DNA of 64,000 nucleotides from Euryodendron excelsum (GCA_033060915.1 CM065386.1:3217501-3281500), one strand, 5' to 3'. Numbered from the stretch's first letter, positions 37,306-49,672 are shown. Numbers and translations: made by a program. Notes: generated from the sequence alone by a model not told the origin.

Positions 37306-37415
37306 CACGTGACCTGCCTGCGGGGCCACCACACGGGAAGCATCTGAACGATTCAGTACCTGATTGCCACGCGTACTAGACCGTTGGGGAGGTTGTGTGA
37401 CACTAACTGACGTCA
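37306..37415. promoter_or_regulatory. bZIP/bHLH-site-rich island without a gene
   Basis: A palindromic G-box CACGTG (37306-37311) and a palindromic TGACGTCA (37408-37415) lie within 110 bases in a GC-richer island (about 37140-37440). Such pairs are typical of plant promoters, but the next 500 bases are a MITE and no coding frame follows on either strand. It may be an orphan promoter, or it may drive an unrecognised non-coding RNA. Confidence 0.35.
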
Positions 37416-37471
37416 GCACCACTGTCGTTTGTTAAGCCCTAATTTAACCCACTTATCCTAGTTAAAGTATA

Positions 37472-37988
37472 CAGAAAGGCTACGCACCGCAATTTTTACC
37501 AAAGTTTTTACATTTTATTCAAAATGACATCGTTTTGATAAGAAATTTTTTTATTAAAATGACATTGTTTTGGTAAGAAAAAAAAATCTTAAAAGTCAAA
37601 ATTTTAAACAAAAAAACAAATATAAAATCCTAATCTTTCATAAACCTAACACCAACCTATTTTTTCATGTCATAAACCTATTCAAAAATACATTGTCAAA
37701 AATAAAACTTAATAAAAAAATAAATACAGCTTGTGTTTGCTTTAGTTTTGGTATTACTTATATTCAGCTGCAACTGTATTTATTTTTTTATTAAGTTTTA
37801 TTTTTGATAGTGTATTTTTTAAAAAGTTTATGACCTAAAAAAATAGATTGGTGTTAGGTTTCTAAAATGTTGGGGTTTTATATCTATTTTTTTTGTTTGA
37901 AATTCTGGCCTTTAGGGTTTTTTTTTTTTTTTTTTTCTTAAGGGTGTAAAAACTTCGGTGAAGATTGCGGTTGGCGTAGCCTTTCTGT
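37472..37988. mobile_element. Mutator-like foldback MITE, 517 bp
   Basis: Terminal inverted repeats of about 40 bases start CAGAAAGGCTACGC and end GCGTAGCCTTTCTG. Flanking 9-mers TAAAGTATA (37463-37471) and TAAAATATA (37989-37997) differ at one base, matching the 9-base duplication of Mutator-like elements. The interior is also palindromic (ATTAAGTTTTATTTTTGA against its complement), so the element folds into a single hairpin. The 74-codon frame inside is an artefact. Confidence 0.75.
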
Positions 37989-37997
37989 AAAATATAA

Positions 37998-40714
37998 AAG
38001 ATTTAATCTTATTTATAGGCTGTATTAAGGTCATGACTCATGATTCACTAGAATTTTAAGAAATACTAAATTTTTAAATGCTTAGTTAATTTTTAACTAC
38101 GTGTATGCTCTCTCTGTTTGATCATGACTAACTTAGTCTAATAAATTTGGAAAACAAAAACATAAAACTAGGAATGCAATTTTGTAGTTAGCTTGACGCG
38201 TTATAGATAATTTGATTACATAATATGTAGTTATTTATTTTTCTAATGAAAGCATCTTACTTTTCCATTGGATAGGATGGCAAAAACACTTAAGAAGTCA
38301 GGCTCCTGTTTTGCTTGACCCTAATGTGCTGGATTTAGGAATTTTTAATTGGAGTAAGACAAGTTTGAAAGTGAGTAAGCCAGACTCAATAGGGGTCGGG
38401 ACATGAATGAGAGATAGCTAACACTGTCTCAAATTATTTGTAAAACTATTTACATTTAATATAATTCAAAAAATTTAAAGCTAAATGTTAAAGTCCTGAG
38501 AGATATAATTATCTATTGCAAATTATGTCTTATATTTTCAGTGTATTGGCTATCCAAATTCAGAATGAGCATTAGTTATGATATTTTTAAGATTTTGATT
38601 TTATTCTACTTAATTTGATGAATGTTAGGCGAGACCGGATTGGCAGAAGAGTCGAAGTAAAATGGGGCGGCGGGGTCAAGCAAGACGGGCAGCGTCCGCT
38701 GAGAAGTGTCTCTCACATATTTGCTACCAAAAATTGATTGGATTGGGATGGGATAAGCTGTTCGTGAATGGTAGTAGGAGCCAACTTAGACACCCCAAGG
38801 ACCAACTTAAAAGTGAACGCCTTTTTCAGTGAAAAAAACAAATGTAAATCCTCAGCTAATAAGAAATTATCGTACTTAAGGAACATTTCTAGTTTACTAG
38901 CTAAAATATCTTAGAAACTTATCATTGCTATTTAAGTTACTCATTTTAAATTTAGAGAAATGAATAGTGTCTCTTCACATTGAAGAATCATAATGGTGTC
39001 GGTTTTAGCTAGTAGATTTTTTTTCTCTAAATGTTCAGATTAATTTGTACATACCTCAACTAATTTCAAAACTTATTTAAAAATATATTTTGACAATTTG
39101 ACTAACTATTAGTTAATATGCTAATTTTTGAGACCCTGTTGATGATGCTCTTATGTGATTGTGACTTTCTCTGTTATTTGAGTACGTACGTATTTCAATA
39201 AGATTTATTGTAAATACTAAAATTATGGTGAAATTCACACTGTGATGATCGTTTAAAATAATTTCTCCTTCCTCAAAAAGAAAAAGAATCGAATAACTAG
39301 GTAACAACTATGTTTTTATGGTACTATTTCAGTTTTGAATTTTATTCTCCAAATATTTGATAGGTCTTATATTGTAACAACTAAATTTTAGAAACAGTAA
39401 TTGATGGGTACTGTCGTACCATTGAAAATTTGTCCCGACACTCTTCTTAAATCTTCACCGTCCATGATCTCGTTGTAGTGCTAATAATAGGTTCTAAACC
39501 ATTTAGTGTAGGTGGAATTTTTAACGAGGCTTGATTTAATGCGTAAATTAAATTGATAGGCACAAACAATTTACAAAAAATAAGACAATAAAAATATGTC
39601 CATTTTTTTTTAGTTGATGATACTTTGATAATTAAATTAACAAGTTTAATCAAAATGAATTAAGTAAAGAACCCTCAACTAGAACTCAAGTGAACGTATA
39701 TTGCCTCTCTAGTGTATGAGGTCTTTATAGTTTCTGAAATCCCATACTTCTCTGAAATTTATAATCAATCTCTTTGTAGGAGTCATCCACTCTTGGGTCG
39801 ATTTGATAATGTGTTGGACTCATCCTTTACATATCCTAGTCTATTTAGGACTGAGACTTGTGTCTACTAAGTCTATTAGTTTTTATAGAGTTTGGACTAT
39901 AATTCTTGGGTCTTTTTTTTGGGATTTGTGTTAGTCCATGTGGTAACTCAAGGAAGGTAAATTGGGTTTAAATAATAATTCAACAAATAATTTTAAATTT
40001 AAAAATTATAACTAAATATTAATCAATCAATAATATGTTGTAAATTAATACAAGCAATTCAAACAATAAAGTAAATGAGACACAAAGAAGAGAATACGAC
40101 ATCAAGATTTATCGTGATTCAACTTTAACTTTAAAGTCTAGGTTCACTCCTCAATACTCTTTCCTTGAGATTTTTTTCTATTATATTCAAAGCGTAGATA
40201 CAGTCACTAATCTTTTAACCCATGTGATAATCCTCATTTACAACTAGTACTTTTCTCATATGCTAGTCACACCTCTTCAACTAGTTTTTACACAGATGTT
40301 AGTCACACCCCATCAAGTGATCTCTCACTTCAATTAATTTTTATACAGATGCTAATCACACGTAACCCTTAATTATTTTTCTTAACTAGTGTTTGCTTTA
40401 TAAGAAGAAAGAATAAGAGTACAATTACTCTTACTTACAAATGAATTCTCTCAAATAATAGATATCCCAATAAAACTCTCAAAACATTATAATGTAAAAG
40501 ACAATTAAGCTCTCAAAAACTTTGTAAGATGAATATCACTTTGATGTACAAATGCTTATTGCTCTTATTGTTCTTAATTGCTCCTTAATTGTATCTCTAT
40601 TTATAGATGAATATTGAAAGCTGATTTGTAACTTCAAATGAGTTTTTAGTCGTTGGAGATCATTTAAAACAATTCTTCCCGTTGAGCAAGTTGTTGCCAG
40701 ATTTGTTGTTGAAT
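37998..40714. other. Intergenic, nothing coding seen
   Basis: AT-rich. 38270-38870 contains GC-richer scraps (GGGGCGGCGGGGTC near 38663) similar in style to small repeats elsewhere in the window. 40070-40330 has short irregular repeats of the form CA.ATGCTAGTCACACC, suggestive of an LTR or other dispersed element. No usable open frame. Confidence 0.3.
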
Positions 40715-41250
40715 TTCTAATTGAATGGCTTCACTTCTACTTCAATTTTCTCCTTGATAACGCTCAAATTTGAAAATGGATATAACATAAAAGTTGTAAA
40801 CATGAAAGTCAGATTTTCAAAACTTTAAGAATCAAGTTGATCCAATGGTCAGATTAAACATTATGATCAAATTACTCAAAGCGTCTTCCAACTGGTATAT
40901 TTGAATTTCTACACAGATACTTTCATTTTCAGTTCGATTTTATCCTTAATAACGTTCAAATTTAAAAATATCTATAAGATAAAAGTTATAAACATGAAAG
41001 TCAGCTTTTTTGAATCTCAAAAATCAGGTCGATCCAATTGTTCTATCAAAAGTTATCATGAAAATACTCAAACTGTCTCCCAATTAACATATTTGAATTT
41101 CTGCAGAGTTTCCTTCATTTTCATTTCGATTTTCTCCATTATAACGTTCAAATTTGAAAATGTATATAAGAGAAAAGTTATAGAAATAGAAATTATATTT
41201 TCCTAACTTCAAAAATCAGATCAATCTAACGGTTGGATCAAAAAAAATAG
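40715..41250. repeat. Tandem triplication, unit about 192 bp
   Basis: Three diverged direct copies. The landmark TCCTTGATAACGCTCAAATT (40751) recurs as TCCTTAATAACGTTCAAATT (40943) and TCCATTATAACGTTCAAATT (41135), exact 192-base steps. Each unit also contains TATAA.A.AAAAGTTATA.A and a GATC.AA..GTT block. Copies 2 and 3 share a 101-codon open frame (40901-41206), but copy 1 does not keep it, so coding is unlikely. Confidence 0.7.
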
Positions 41251-44100
41251 GCGGAATACTTTCCCTGTATCATAGGATATAATTTCATCGAATTTTTAAT
41301 CTTAGAAGAAAAATATGTCCTCTAATTTTTTTTCTTGAATCAAGTTTTTTTAAAACATGATTCTCAAGGATTTAGATATTATTTTCTAAGTCTTAATCTC
41401 TTTTTCAAGTGCTTCATAATCCTGCAAAATTTTATTATACCAACTAGACCAAAGATTAAAAGTATTTAATATATTTAATTAAGAAAATATTTATAAATCA
41501 AATTAAGTTATCATCAAAACTATATATAAAATTTTATATGAATAAATTTAAGGCTAACAACTTGGCTCAATGTCAGCAAATTTGGGTTAACTTTCCTGGG
41601 CTAATCATCCTTTGTACTGAGCTTGGCTCTCGTTGGGCCCACAATTAGTATTAATGATGCAAAAAAAGGGTTAATCATATATATATATATATATACATAA
41701 GTTGTGTTTGTTCTTATAATTTACCTTTTTCTTACGCGATGTTCTAAATGCTCATATATTTTTAAAATGCCACGTCATAAGAGCAATATGTTAGATAACT
41801 ATTGAATTTGTTGACAATTAGTTAAATAATTATTAATTGACCACACTATTAATTTTATAAAATATATATAAGATAAAATTGAGATTACTATTGAAAATAA
41901 GATACTAAAAATAAAAAGAAAAGCAAATCAGGACTCTAGAGAAATAAACTACTTGCAGTATTTGTAGTTTACAGGATAGTTATGATATCATAAATCATAA
42001 AAAATAAAAAAAAAAGGAGTAAAGCATAATAGTTAGCAAACTAATGATGTCACAAGTGTATCTTTGTCAAATCAAAATAAAATAACTAAAATTCTATAAT
42101 TAAATTTTAAAAAAAAATGACTTAATCAATTGATTATGATTAAATAAAGTACTATTAATTTTTTCTTTCATGCAAAGTATTGAAAAAAAGGTTTTATTAG
42201 GATTAACTCACCAGAGTTTTTATAAGTTCTTTTATTTTTCATAACATTATACTATCATAAAAGAAATTAATATTGTCAAATTTTAAATTATATACTTAAT
42301 TATTTTAAATTTTAAATTTTAAATTAAATACTTACAACACACACACACACATATATATATATAATTATTTTTTTTTAAATATTTCTCATTCATTGATAAA
42401 AGATAATGGTACATAAATAGTAAATTTCGAAGGTGGATTACACAACACCTAGTGATGTAATATAATAAAAGATTACGTAATAAGGACAATCGTGTTATGG
42501 GATAGAGGTGGCACACGTGGAAAAGCCTATCGAAGGCCAAGGGAGAGATACCCTTTCGTTGGCCGTGTTCACACCTACTTTAATCTCCAAGATTCGGATC
42601 GAAACCCCTTTCACACCTAAAGCTACAAGTGGTTCAAAAAGCTTCGCTGCTAGCCGGCTTTTCAACAAGTCGGCTTTACCTCATACTCCATTTGGCTTGG
42701 GTAAAATTTCATGGCTTGGGTCTACGTAGATAGTGTAGGACCCACATAATCTTTATCCATCCACGCTATCGTTATCCCGTGGTCTTCATATAGAAACTCC
42801 AAAGGCATATCCAAGGGTGAAAACTCAAATAATTAGTAGTTAATCATATGTCATCATATGAAAATATCCTGTCAAACAATGGTATCTCACTGTTATTTTG
42901 TTAACTTTTTTTTTGATTCGTCAGAAGATATTATGAGAAGGGTCAAAGTTAAAAAAAAAAATTTAAAAATAAGAGTTTAAACTCTTAATTTTTTTAATGA
43001 AGGTCAGAAACTCTAAATAATTAAGCTAAAATAATCAAATGAAAATATCTCAACTAACTTTTTAAGTTTAAATAACTAAAATAGAATATAGGTATTAATC
43101 ACATTTTATTAGTTAATGATATCACGTCAATGAAACAATGTAATATCAACTTTTACACTAATGTTTTCTACTAAAGCAATAGGCCTAATAAGCTTTGGTG
43201 TATGCCCATACTCCACAGCATTAAAATTGGAAGATCACAGGAAATTAAAATTACTCAACAAGTTTTAATTTTATGAGATTTTTACTATGAAGATTTAACT
43301 AAATCGATCCAACAAAACCCCCCCATAACAAAAAGTTAATTCAAGGGTCTATAAAATCCTATAGCATTTATGGTTATAACTTTTGTAAGTTATATTAGAT
43401 GCATGATGCTAACATAAAGAATTCTTATACAAGACAATATGATTATTTATAGACTTTTTATTTGAAAACAAAACATTCACACTTTTGACTCATAATTATT
43501 AAAAAAAGTGATAATATACAAACAATAAATTTATCTAAAATTTATTATCAAAATAATGTAGTTAAATAAGAACCATTCACTTCAAAATAAAAACACTCAT
43601 ATGATAATTTGTAATTATAATAATGTCACTGTTACATCTTTTTCGTGAAATTTTTTAAAAGAATAACATTCATTTTTAAAATGTAATTACTATCATTCTT
43701 AGAGAATTTTCTATATAAATTTTTTAAAAGAATAGCCTTTAAATCACTTATGAGAATGACTACATGCAAAATAATTTTTCATCTTCAACCATGCATTACG
43801 GCTTTTATTTCTTGTACCACGAAATTAAAGATGATGATGCAGCCAAGTACTACAGGCAAGCCAAGCCGAGTCTCTATAAAGTGGTGCAACTACTAAAGTG
43901 GAGGTTGGCGTCATCACATGGAGCTGAGACCAAAGCCAAAAGAGGTGGGGAGAGTGTGAGGTCAACCCCCCATCACCCATTACCCTCCACCTCCAGGTAG
44001 GACACCCCCATGTTCTCTCTCCTGGCAACCCAAACTGGTTTGACCTTTTCCCACCCACCATTCACTTTCTCTCTCTTCCTCTTCACCAACTCTCTCTCTC
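41251..44100. other. Intergenic with microsatellites and one GC-richer island
   Basis: (AT)n near 41678-41694 and a compound (CA)n(TA)n near 42337-42362. The island 42490-42730 is less AT-rich and holds a 73-codon plus-strand frame (42508-42729, GTG start, ending GKISWLGST) with no recognised homologue; it could be an element or an organelle-derived scrap. From about 43790 the sequence becomes the promoter of gene 2. Confidence 0.3.
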
Positions 44101-44131
44101 TATCTCTCTCTCACCACCTTCCTCTCCTCTC

Positions 44132-44139
44132 TATATATA
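44132..44139 (+). promoter_or_regulatory. TATA box of gene 2
   Basis: TATATATA lies in CTCTATATATACTAC, 72 bases before the start codon at 44211, after a CT-rich stretch (44075-44130). Transcription would begin at about 44165, giving a leader of about 45 bases. Confidence 0.6.
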
Positions 44140-44210
44140 CTACAAACCTCACCATTTCTCAAACGTTGCTTTCTCTTGATAAAATATTAGCATTAACAAA
44201 ACACAAAAAG

Positions 44211-44597
44211 ATGGGAAATTGTATTAGAAAAGAATCTCCCATGCAATGGGCCGGAGAAGATTGGGGTTCTCCGGCATCAGAAACACTCTTTTCCGTCAAT
44301 TCAAGCCATGAAAGAATGTATTTCGACAAGGACATGAAGATGGAAGGGCAGAGACTCCTAGCCGGCGAGAAGGGAGGTTCTCCTTTTTCTTCTTCTGCAA
44401 CCCCAGCAGCGGCAGCAGTAACAGAGGTGAAGATCAAGATCACAAGGAAGCAGCTGAAGGAGCTGCTTGGTAGGATGGAGGTACAAGGATTGTCTGTGCA
44501 ACAGGTTCTAGCCCAGTTGATGAGCGCCAGAGATCGGTTTGAGACGCATCAACGGTCGTGGAGGCCTGCCCTACAAAGTATTCCAGAGGTCAATTGA
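44211..44597 (+). CDS. Small MGNC protein of unknown function
   Basis: A single-exon gene of 128 residues. The N-terminus MGNC would, after Met removal, expose Gly2 for myristoylation and Cys4 for palmitoylation, so membrane attachment is likely. Residues 50-72 are low-complexity Gly/Ser/Ala. A conserved-looking helical block VKIKITRKQLKELL (73-86) through LSVQQVLAQLM (94-104) precedes the C-terminal RSWRPALQSIPE (115-126). This layout fits the small plant MGNC proteins related to the DUF4228/PADRE group, some stress-responsive, but no biochemical role is established. The in-frame upstream TTG at 44010 is ignored: the ATG follows a TATA box and short leader and restores the usual MGN start. 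Confidence 0.8.
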   Translation: MGNCIRKESPMQWAGEDWGSPASETLFSVNSSHERMYFDKDMKMEGQRLLAGEKGGSPFSSSATPAAAAVTEVKIKITRKQLKELLGRMEVQGLSVQQVLAQLMSARDRFETHQRSWRPALQSIPEVN

Positions 44598-45703
44598 TCA
44601 GTTCATCTGCAGGGATATATAAGGATGAAGATACGAGGCCCTAGATAGAATCTTCTGCATAGCTAGCTCCATTCTTCAATCTTTGCTTTTGTAGGATATA
44701 TAGGATTTTCTCTTAGATGGTTTGTAAATTTCTTTGTTCTGGGATTTGATTTCATGTACATAGTACAATAGGATTTTGTTCTACAGTGAATTCTATTTCT
44801 AGTGATTGATGATTGTGATCATATGGACACTGATTGGTTGCATGATTTTGTGTATTTAGTTGGATGTTGAAAACTTCGACAGTTTAGATTTTTTTGAAAA
44901 AATGTACGGCTACTCCTCCTACGTGCGATATTTTTTTGAATTCTGTCCGAAAAGGAAAAAGGAAAATTCTTTTTTCTATTTGCTCATTTCTGCACACAAT
45001 CGCCATGTGATTGAGTGTTGCACAACTGCTAATTCCAATGAAAGAACAATGGTTGTTATTTTTGTTTTGAAGGGAAAATGATTTCCTAACCTACTTATTT
45101 GTACCAGAAGGCCATGGAAACTAACGAAATCTAAGGTTCTCTTCGAATTAATAAGATTTGGTAAGGGCAATGATGGCATAAAAAATGCTTTAATATTGCG
45201 AAATTATGTAAAAGAAAAAGACATTGATTCATATTTAAGTTGAGTGAGGCTTTTCTGGACACAAACAAATCACACCTAAAGCAGTCATATAAGGACACTT
45301 TAATTATGGATTTAGCAAAAGCCTGGTCATTGAATGACCATGGACAAATATTCAAGTGGTATGCAAGTACCAACTATAGTAACTTAATTACATTGAATAA
45401 AAAAATTATAAAGGAAGTAATATTTAAAATCACGAATACTACCTTCCTACTATAGTTTTTGTAACCTCATATTGAGGTCTTTGAGAAGAAATTGAACTTT
45501 GATAGCTGTGGCATATTTCATAAACTATGACCACTTTGCTCAAATTAAGAAATTAAAAGGTAAATCAAAAGAAAAGACTATGGCCCCTCCTTGTAGGAGA
45601 TAAAATCCCAATAATAGTTGATACTGCAGCTAATGTACTGAAAATTTGTCCAAATTTAAAATATGGACATAGTAAAACAAAAATTGAAAAATAAGAAAAA
45701 GTA
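44598..45703. other. 3' flank of gene 2, intergenic
   Basis: The first 250 bases are probably the 3' UTR of gene 2 (T-rich, polyadenylation-like signals). Beyond that, open frames of 60-80 codons on both strands at 44860-45455 have no recognisable features. Confidence 0.35.
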
Positions 45704-46056
45704 AACTGTTTGGTTATGGTTTCAGTTTTCTATTTTTGTTTTTTGAAATTCGACATAATTGCGTTTGACAAATTTGTTTCAAAAATTGTTTATGTCGAAA
45801 CCGCATTTGATAAACTAGTTCCGAAACTTGTTTTCAAAATTTTTTTTAAAAAACAGTCCAATTTTGTGAAACATTAAAAATGTATTTTTTGAGTTTTTAA
45901 AATTATTTTTATACGAAAATAAGAACGATATAAAAATAATAGTGTTTTTGATGATCTTATTTTTTTATTTTTAAAAATTAAAAAAACGAGATATTATTAA
46001 ATTTTTTAATTTTAAAAACACAAAGAACGAAAACAGAACGGTTCCAAACGGGCCGC
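45704..46056. mobile_element. MITE in the promoter region of gene 3
   Basis: Ends CTGTTTGGTTATGGTTTCAG and the complement of GAACGGTTCCAAACGGGCC form imperfect inverted repeats with a GTTTGG core, as in the elements at 24.3 and 27.2 kb. The interior is AT-rich with partly complementary halves and carries paired CGAAA / TTTCG motifs. Its right edge is about 270 bases from the gene 3 start codon. Confidence 0.5.
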
Positions 46057-46200
46057 CCTCTGTTTTTGAATTTGGGAAAGAGCCTCTTTTATATTAATTT
46101 TATCTTCTCTTTTTTCGAGATTGAAAACTCTCCCGGGCCTTCCCCACTTTGCCGGTTTGCCCCGCCCCTGCAAAGCGCGCCACGGCTTTTTCTCATTTAT

Positions 46201-46208
46201 TTTGGCGC
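46201..46208 (+). promoter_or_regulatory. E2F-like site upstream of gene 3
   Basis: TTTGGCGC within TTTTGGCGCAAAA matches the E2F consensus TTTSSCGC. It lies 115 bases before the gene 3 start codon, near a second GC cluster (GCGCGCC, about 46175). It suggests S-phase expression; this is inferred from the motif only. Confidence 0.45.
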
Positions 46209-46322
46209 AAAACACGAAAATTAAAACCCAATATAATTACATATATATCCGCATACACACATTCCATTCCCTTACAAATCCCTCCATTTCTCCAAATTCA
46301 AACTCTTTTCCTCTTCATATGC

Positions 46323-49300
46323 ATGGAGGATTTCGAACCTCCGTCATTCTCCCTCGGGCTCGATTTCTTTGACTTAGATTCGGAGCCCCAAACCACCGTA
46401 AAAGAAGATCCTGTGTTGTGTAAACAATCTCTACCATCATCAAGCAACCCGAGCTTCCGTCTAATCGAAGACGACGATGATTTTGAGACAACGACAATGG
46501 GTCGAGACCCACAAGTTTCGGATCCACCTAAGAACCTCAAACGTCTCCGGCGTGGGCGAGACGCGGAGCCCACATCGGCCGGTCAGAAGCGGGAGGGAGG
46601 GGAGTTGTATTGCAATGTTGATGAAGAGATTGAAGAGTTCTCTTCTCAGGAGGATCGGTGTAGAGGTAATAGTGACTTGTATTTTAGTCGCGATAACCAA
46701 TCAAAGAATAACGCACTGTTTGGGTGTGTAGAAACTATGGGAAAGGAAATTAGGAGAAAAGGACATAAAAGAAAACTGAAATCTTGTAATTTTTTGTTGA
46801 TTGTTCTAAATAATAAATGCATGATGTCTTTTGGGTTCTGTAAAAATTACTTAGCTGAATTAAATTGAGCTGTTTATTTGATAAGGACCCTATATTTTCC
46901 TAGTTCTTGGAAATCAAAACAGGGTAGTGCAATTGGTTTTTTTGTTTCTTCGTGGCAGGGTTTCGATCCTCTTCATCTAGATAATGTATTTCGGCTGCAG
47001 TTTCCTTTGCAAATTAGCCTTCATAATATAGTGATTGAAGTACTTGATATAGTTCGTGAATGAAGAAAATGGATCTTTGTGAGATCACACATGCTTATGT
47101 ACAGTAGTCCTATGTAACCATCTTGCACCCTAATCCCATGTTTCAAATTTTCAGTGACATGTATTAGAATCTTGGACTTATCACATTCAAAAGAAAGAAC
47201 CATTAGGGGCTCCTCGGTAATTTAGAAAGCCTCAAAAGAAAAAAGCCGCTGCCTTATATCTTATTCAGAGTTTGCTAAAGCTATTATAGGAGGTTAACAC
47301 ATATTGATATTATTCTGGTAAGTGAAATTATAGATTTGGGATATTGAGGAATGACATAACTTTGATGTGATTTGCATAAAAGAGGGTATTGAAAGTGGTG
47401 CTGGCTGGCAGGCTGCAGTTCCTATAGTGTCCCGGCATGTATTTACTTGCTACAATTGTAGGTGGCAGGTGTAGCATAGAGTGTTTTCTGCTCTCTTTAT
47501 TAAGTCTTTAATATTGGAGAAGAATATTTCTTCAAACAAAATCTGATTAAGTGGTTACTACTATTTCTTCACATTCCATTTTGTTGCTCCCACACAACTG
47601 ATTCTTTGATTGATATTGGATACCCTTTGCATGATGGTTGAATCAACATGATATTCTTATTCTACAAAGCTTTTGAAGACCATGTTGCGTAATATGGAAT
47701 ATTTATCCTACTATATTTGTGGTCTAGTTATTTTATTAGCAGTTTCCTTTTTGAGTTTTAAGAACTGATAACTTCTTGTTACTCACCAGTTTCTATGTTG
47801 ATTTACTTGGAACATTTTGCCTCCTATTTCAATTCTTTGGATTATTATTTATTTTTCTTTCTCTTCTTAACAGCAAATGAGCATTCATCAATGCATTACC
47901 ATTCTGGATGTAGCAGTTCAAAGTTCTCATTGCGTGGACATGGGATTTTGACCACGCAATCAGGAAGCCAGTTGAAAGTGATGAAAGGGAAACCTGCTTC
48001 AAATACCCCAGCCTCTGCAAGTTTGGAGACTAATAGCAATAAATTGATGTTTCCAAAGCTAACTGTCAGCCCCCTTAGAAGGTTCCAGTTGCTTGATTCT
48101 GATTCTGATGATACTTCTGTTAGTGAAGATGCAGATAGAGAGGCAAATAAACTAAATTCATCTTCAAAGGAGAGAGAATATACACCTGGTCAATATCCTA
48201 CTGTGAGTGGACAGAAGAGAACGAAAGCATCAGTGAGTACTTTTCAAACAGAGGATTTATGGAAAGAATATTACACAGAGAAGAGTTTCCATATTCCGAC
48301 TCCTGCCCTGGATGAGGTGTGTGAAGAATATTTCAAATCTGTGAAGAACAAGGACGAAGCTCCAAATCTGAGGCGTGACAAATGCATAAGTGACAATAAT
48401 TGCTGTTATCAAAACTCTAATGCCATCAATAATGATGAACACCGGTGCAAGTTGGGTGACCCTATTCCTCCTGCTCATCGTTACTTTTTCCATGATGATC
48501 CAAGGATCCAGAAATTAATTCGCAATCGCTTACCCAACTTTTCCCCACTGGGTGCTGTGAACAACAGAGGAAATAAGCATCCCAGTTCATCAGTTATTGA
48601 TTACACGTAATGTGCTTGACATTCAATTCGAATGTTTTGGTAAGAAGTTTTCATCTGTGTTTTGATGGTTTGTCCTTTTTGTGTTTTCAGGAGTCAATTT
48701 AGCCATGGAGAAGGTTCTAAACAGCAAGCAGCTGGGAAAACTAATGCTGGGACAAGCTCAACAAGGGGCAGGAAGAATTCAAAAAAATTAAATGCTGAAG
48801 AGGAATCACGAGGCTCTGGAAGTTGGGTGAATCCCAAAAGCAGTGTGGGCATTCCAAAAGATGCTGGAAAAAGGAGGGTTCATGCAGTTGGTCAATCTGC
48901 TGGTCATTGGTACATGGGCCCAGGTGGAAAGAGAGTAAGTTGAAGGCCTTTCTATGCGTTCAAAAAAAAAATAAAAAATTTCAATCAATGTCAATTACAA
49001 ATTTTTTTTATTCAAATTTCAATTACAGATTTTTTTCATTCACTTTGGAATTTTTGTTTTTGGTGTTTTTGACTTTTAATTACAAATTGCCGGAATAACC
49101 CATTTTAATACTCTTCTTCAGGTTTATGTCACTGGAAATGGGGAAGAGTTGACAGGTCGAATTGCATACAGACAATATAGGAAGGTACTTCTCTTCTGTG
49201 TTTTCTGATCCTAATTTTATGAACAATCATGCGAGCACAAGTCAATTTCCTGTAAAACTGCTCCAGCCCAATTTAGATTATCGTTAAATGATCATATGGT

Positions 49301-49672
49301 TTTCCCTCCATAAGTCATCATCTGTTGGTTTGTGACTTTCTTGTTTTCAAATAGTTGGTTCTTATTGGTTGCATGAATTCTGATGCAATTACAAAGACAT
49401 GAAACTGAATTGTAGATCTGAAGTTTGCACAACCGTTTTTTTTTTGTTAATTAAGAAAATGAATAACAAGCATGAATTGCCTTCCAGAAGCTCAAGTAAA
49501 ACATCTCTAACCGTAGTAATTAACCTTCAGAATCAGGGCTAGGAGATTACAATCGTTGCATTTGTCATTTCTAAAATATTTTTGCTTCTGACAGGAGAGT
49601 GGAGCTGGGTTTAAGAAGGCCACAAAGAAGAAAACTGCTACGAAGAAGAGAACAACTGCCAATAAGAAATAG
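46323..49672 (+). CDS. Uncharacterised plant protein, five exons, 486 residues
   Basis: Exons 46323-46665, 47874-48606, 48691-48934, 49122-49184 and 49595-49672 join in frame with GT-AG introns. The protein starts MEDFEPPSFSLGLDF, is acidic and polar in its first half (DSDSDDTSVSE near residue 190), has DLWKEYYTEKSFHIPTPALD near the middle and a conserved-looking block FFHDDPRIQKLIRNRLPNF (residues 319-337). The C-terminus reads GHWYMGPGGKRVYVTGNGEE (residues 430-449), TGRIAYRQYRKESGAGFKK and then a Lys/Thr tail that could act as a nuclear localisation signal. No enzyme motif is visible. I recognise the architecture as a plant-conserved unknown, not a named family. An upstream in-frame extension to 46149 is possible but starts with a non-ATG codon. 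The E2F-like site and basic tail hint at a nuclear, cell-cycle-linked role (inference). Confidence 0.8.

Noticed and set aside
31670..44100. Hidden protein-coding gene in the long gene-poor stretch
   Set aside because: No set of open frames with consistent splice phases or recognisable domains was found on either strand.
46149..46322. Upstream extension of gene 3
   Set aside because: Begins with a non-ATG codon, runs through the presumed leader, and the downstream ATG gives a natural MEDFEPP start.
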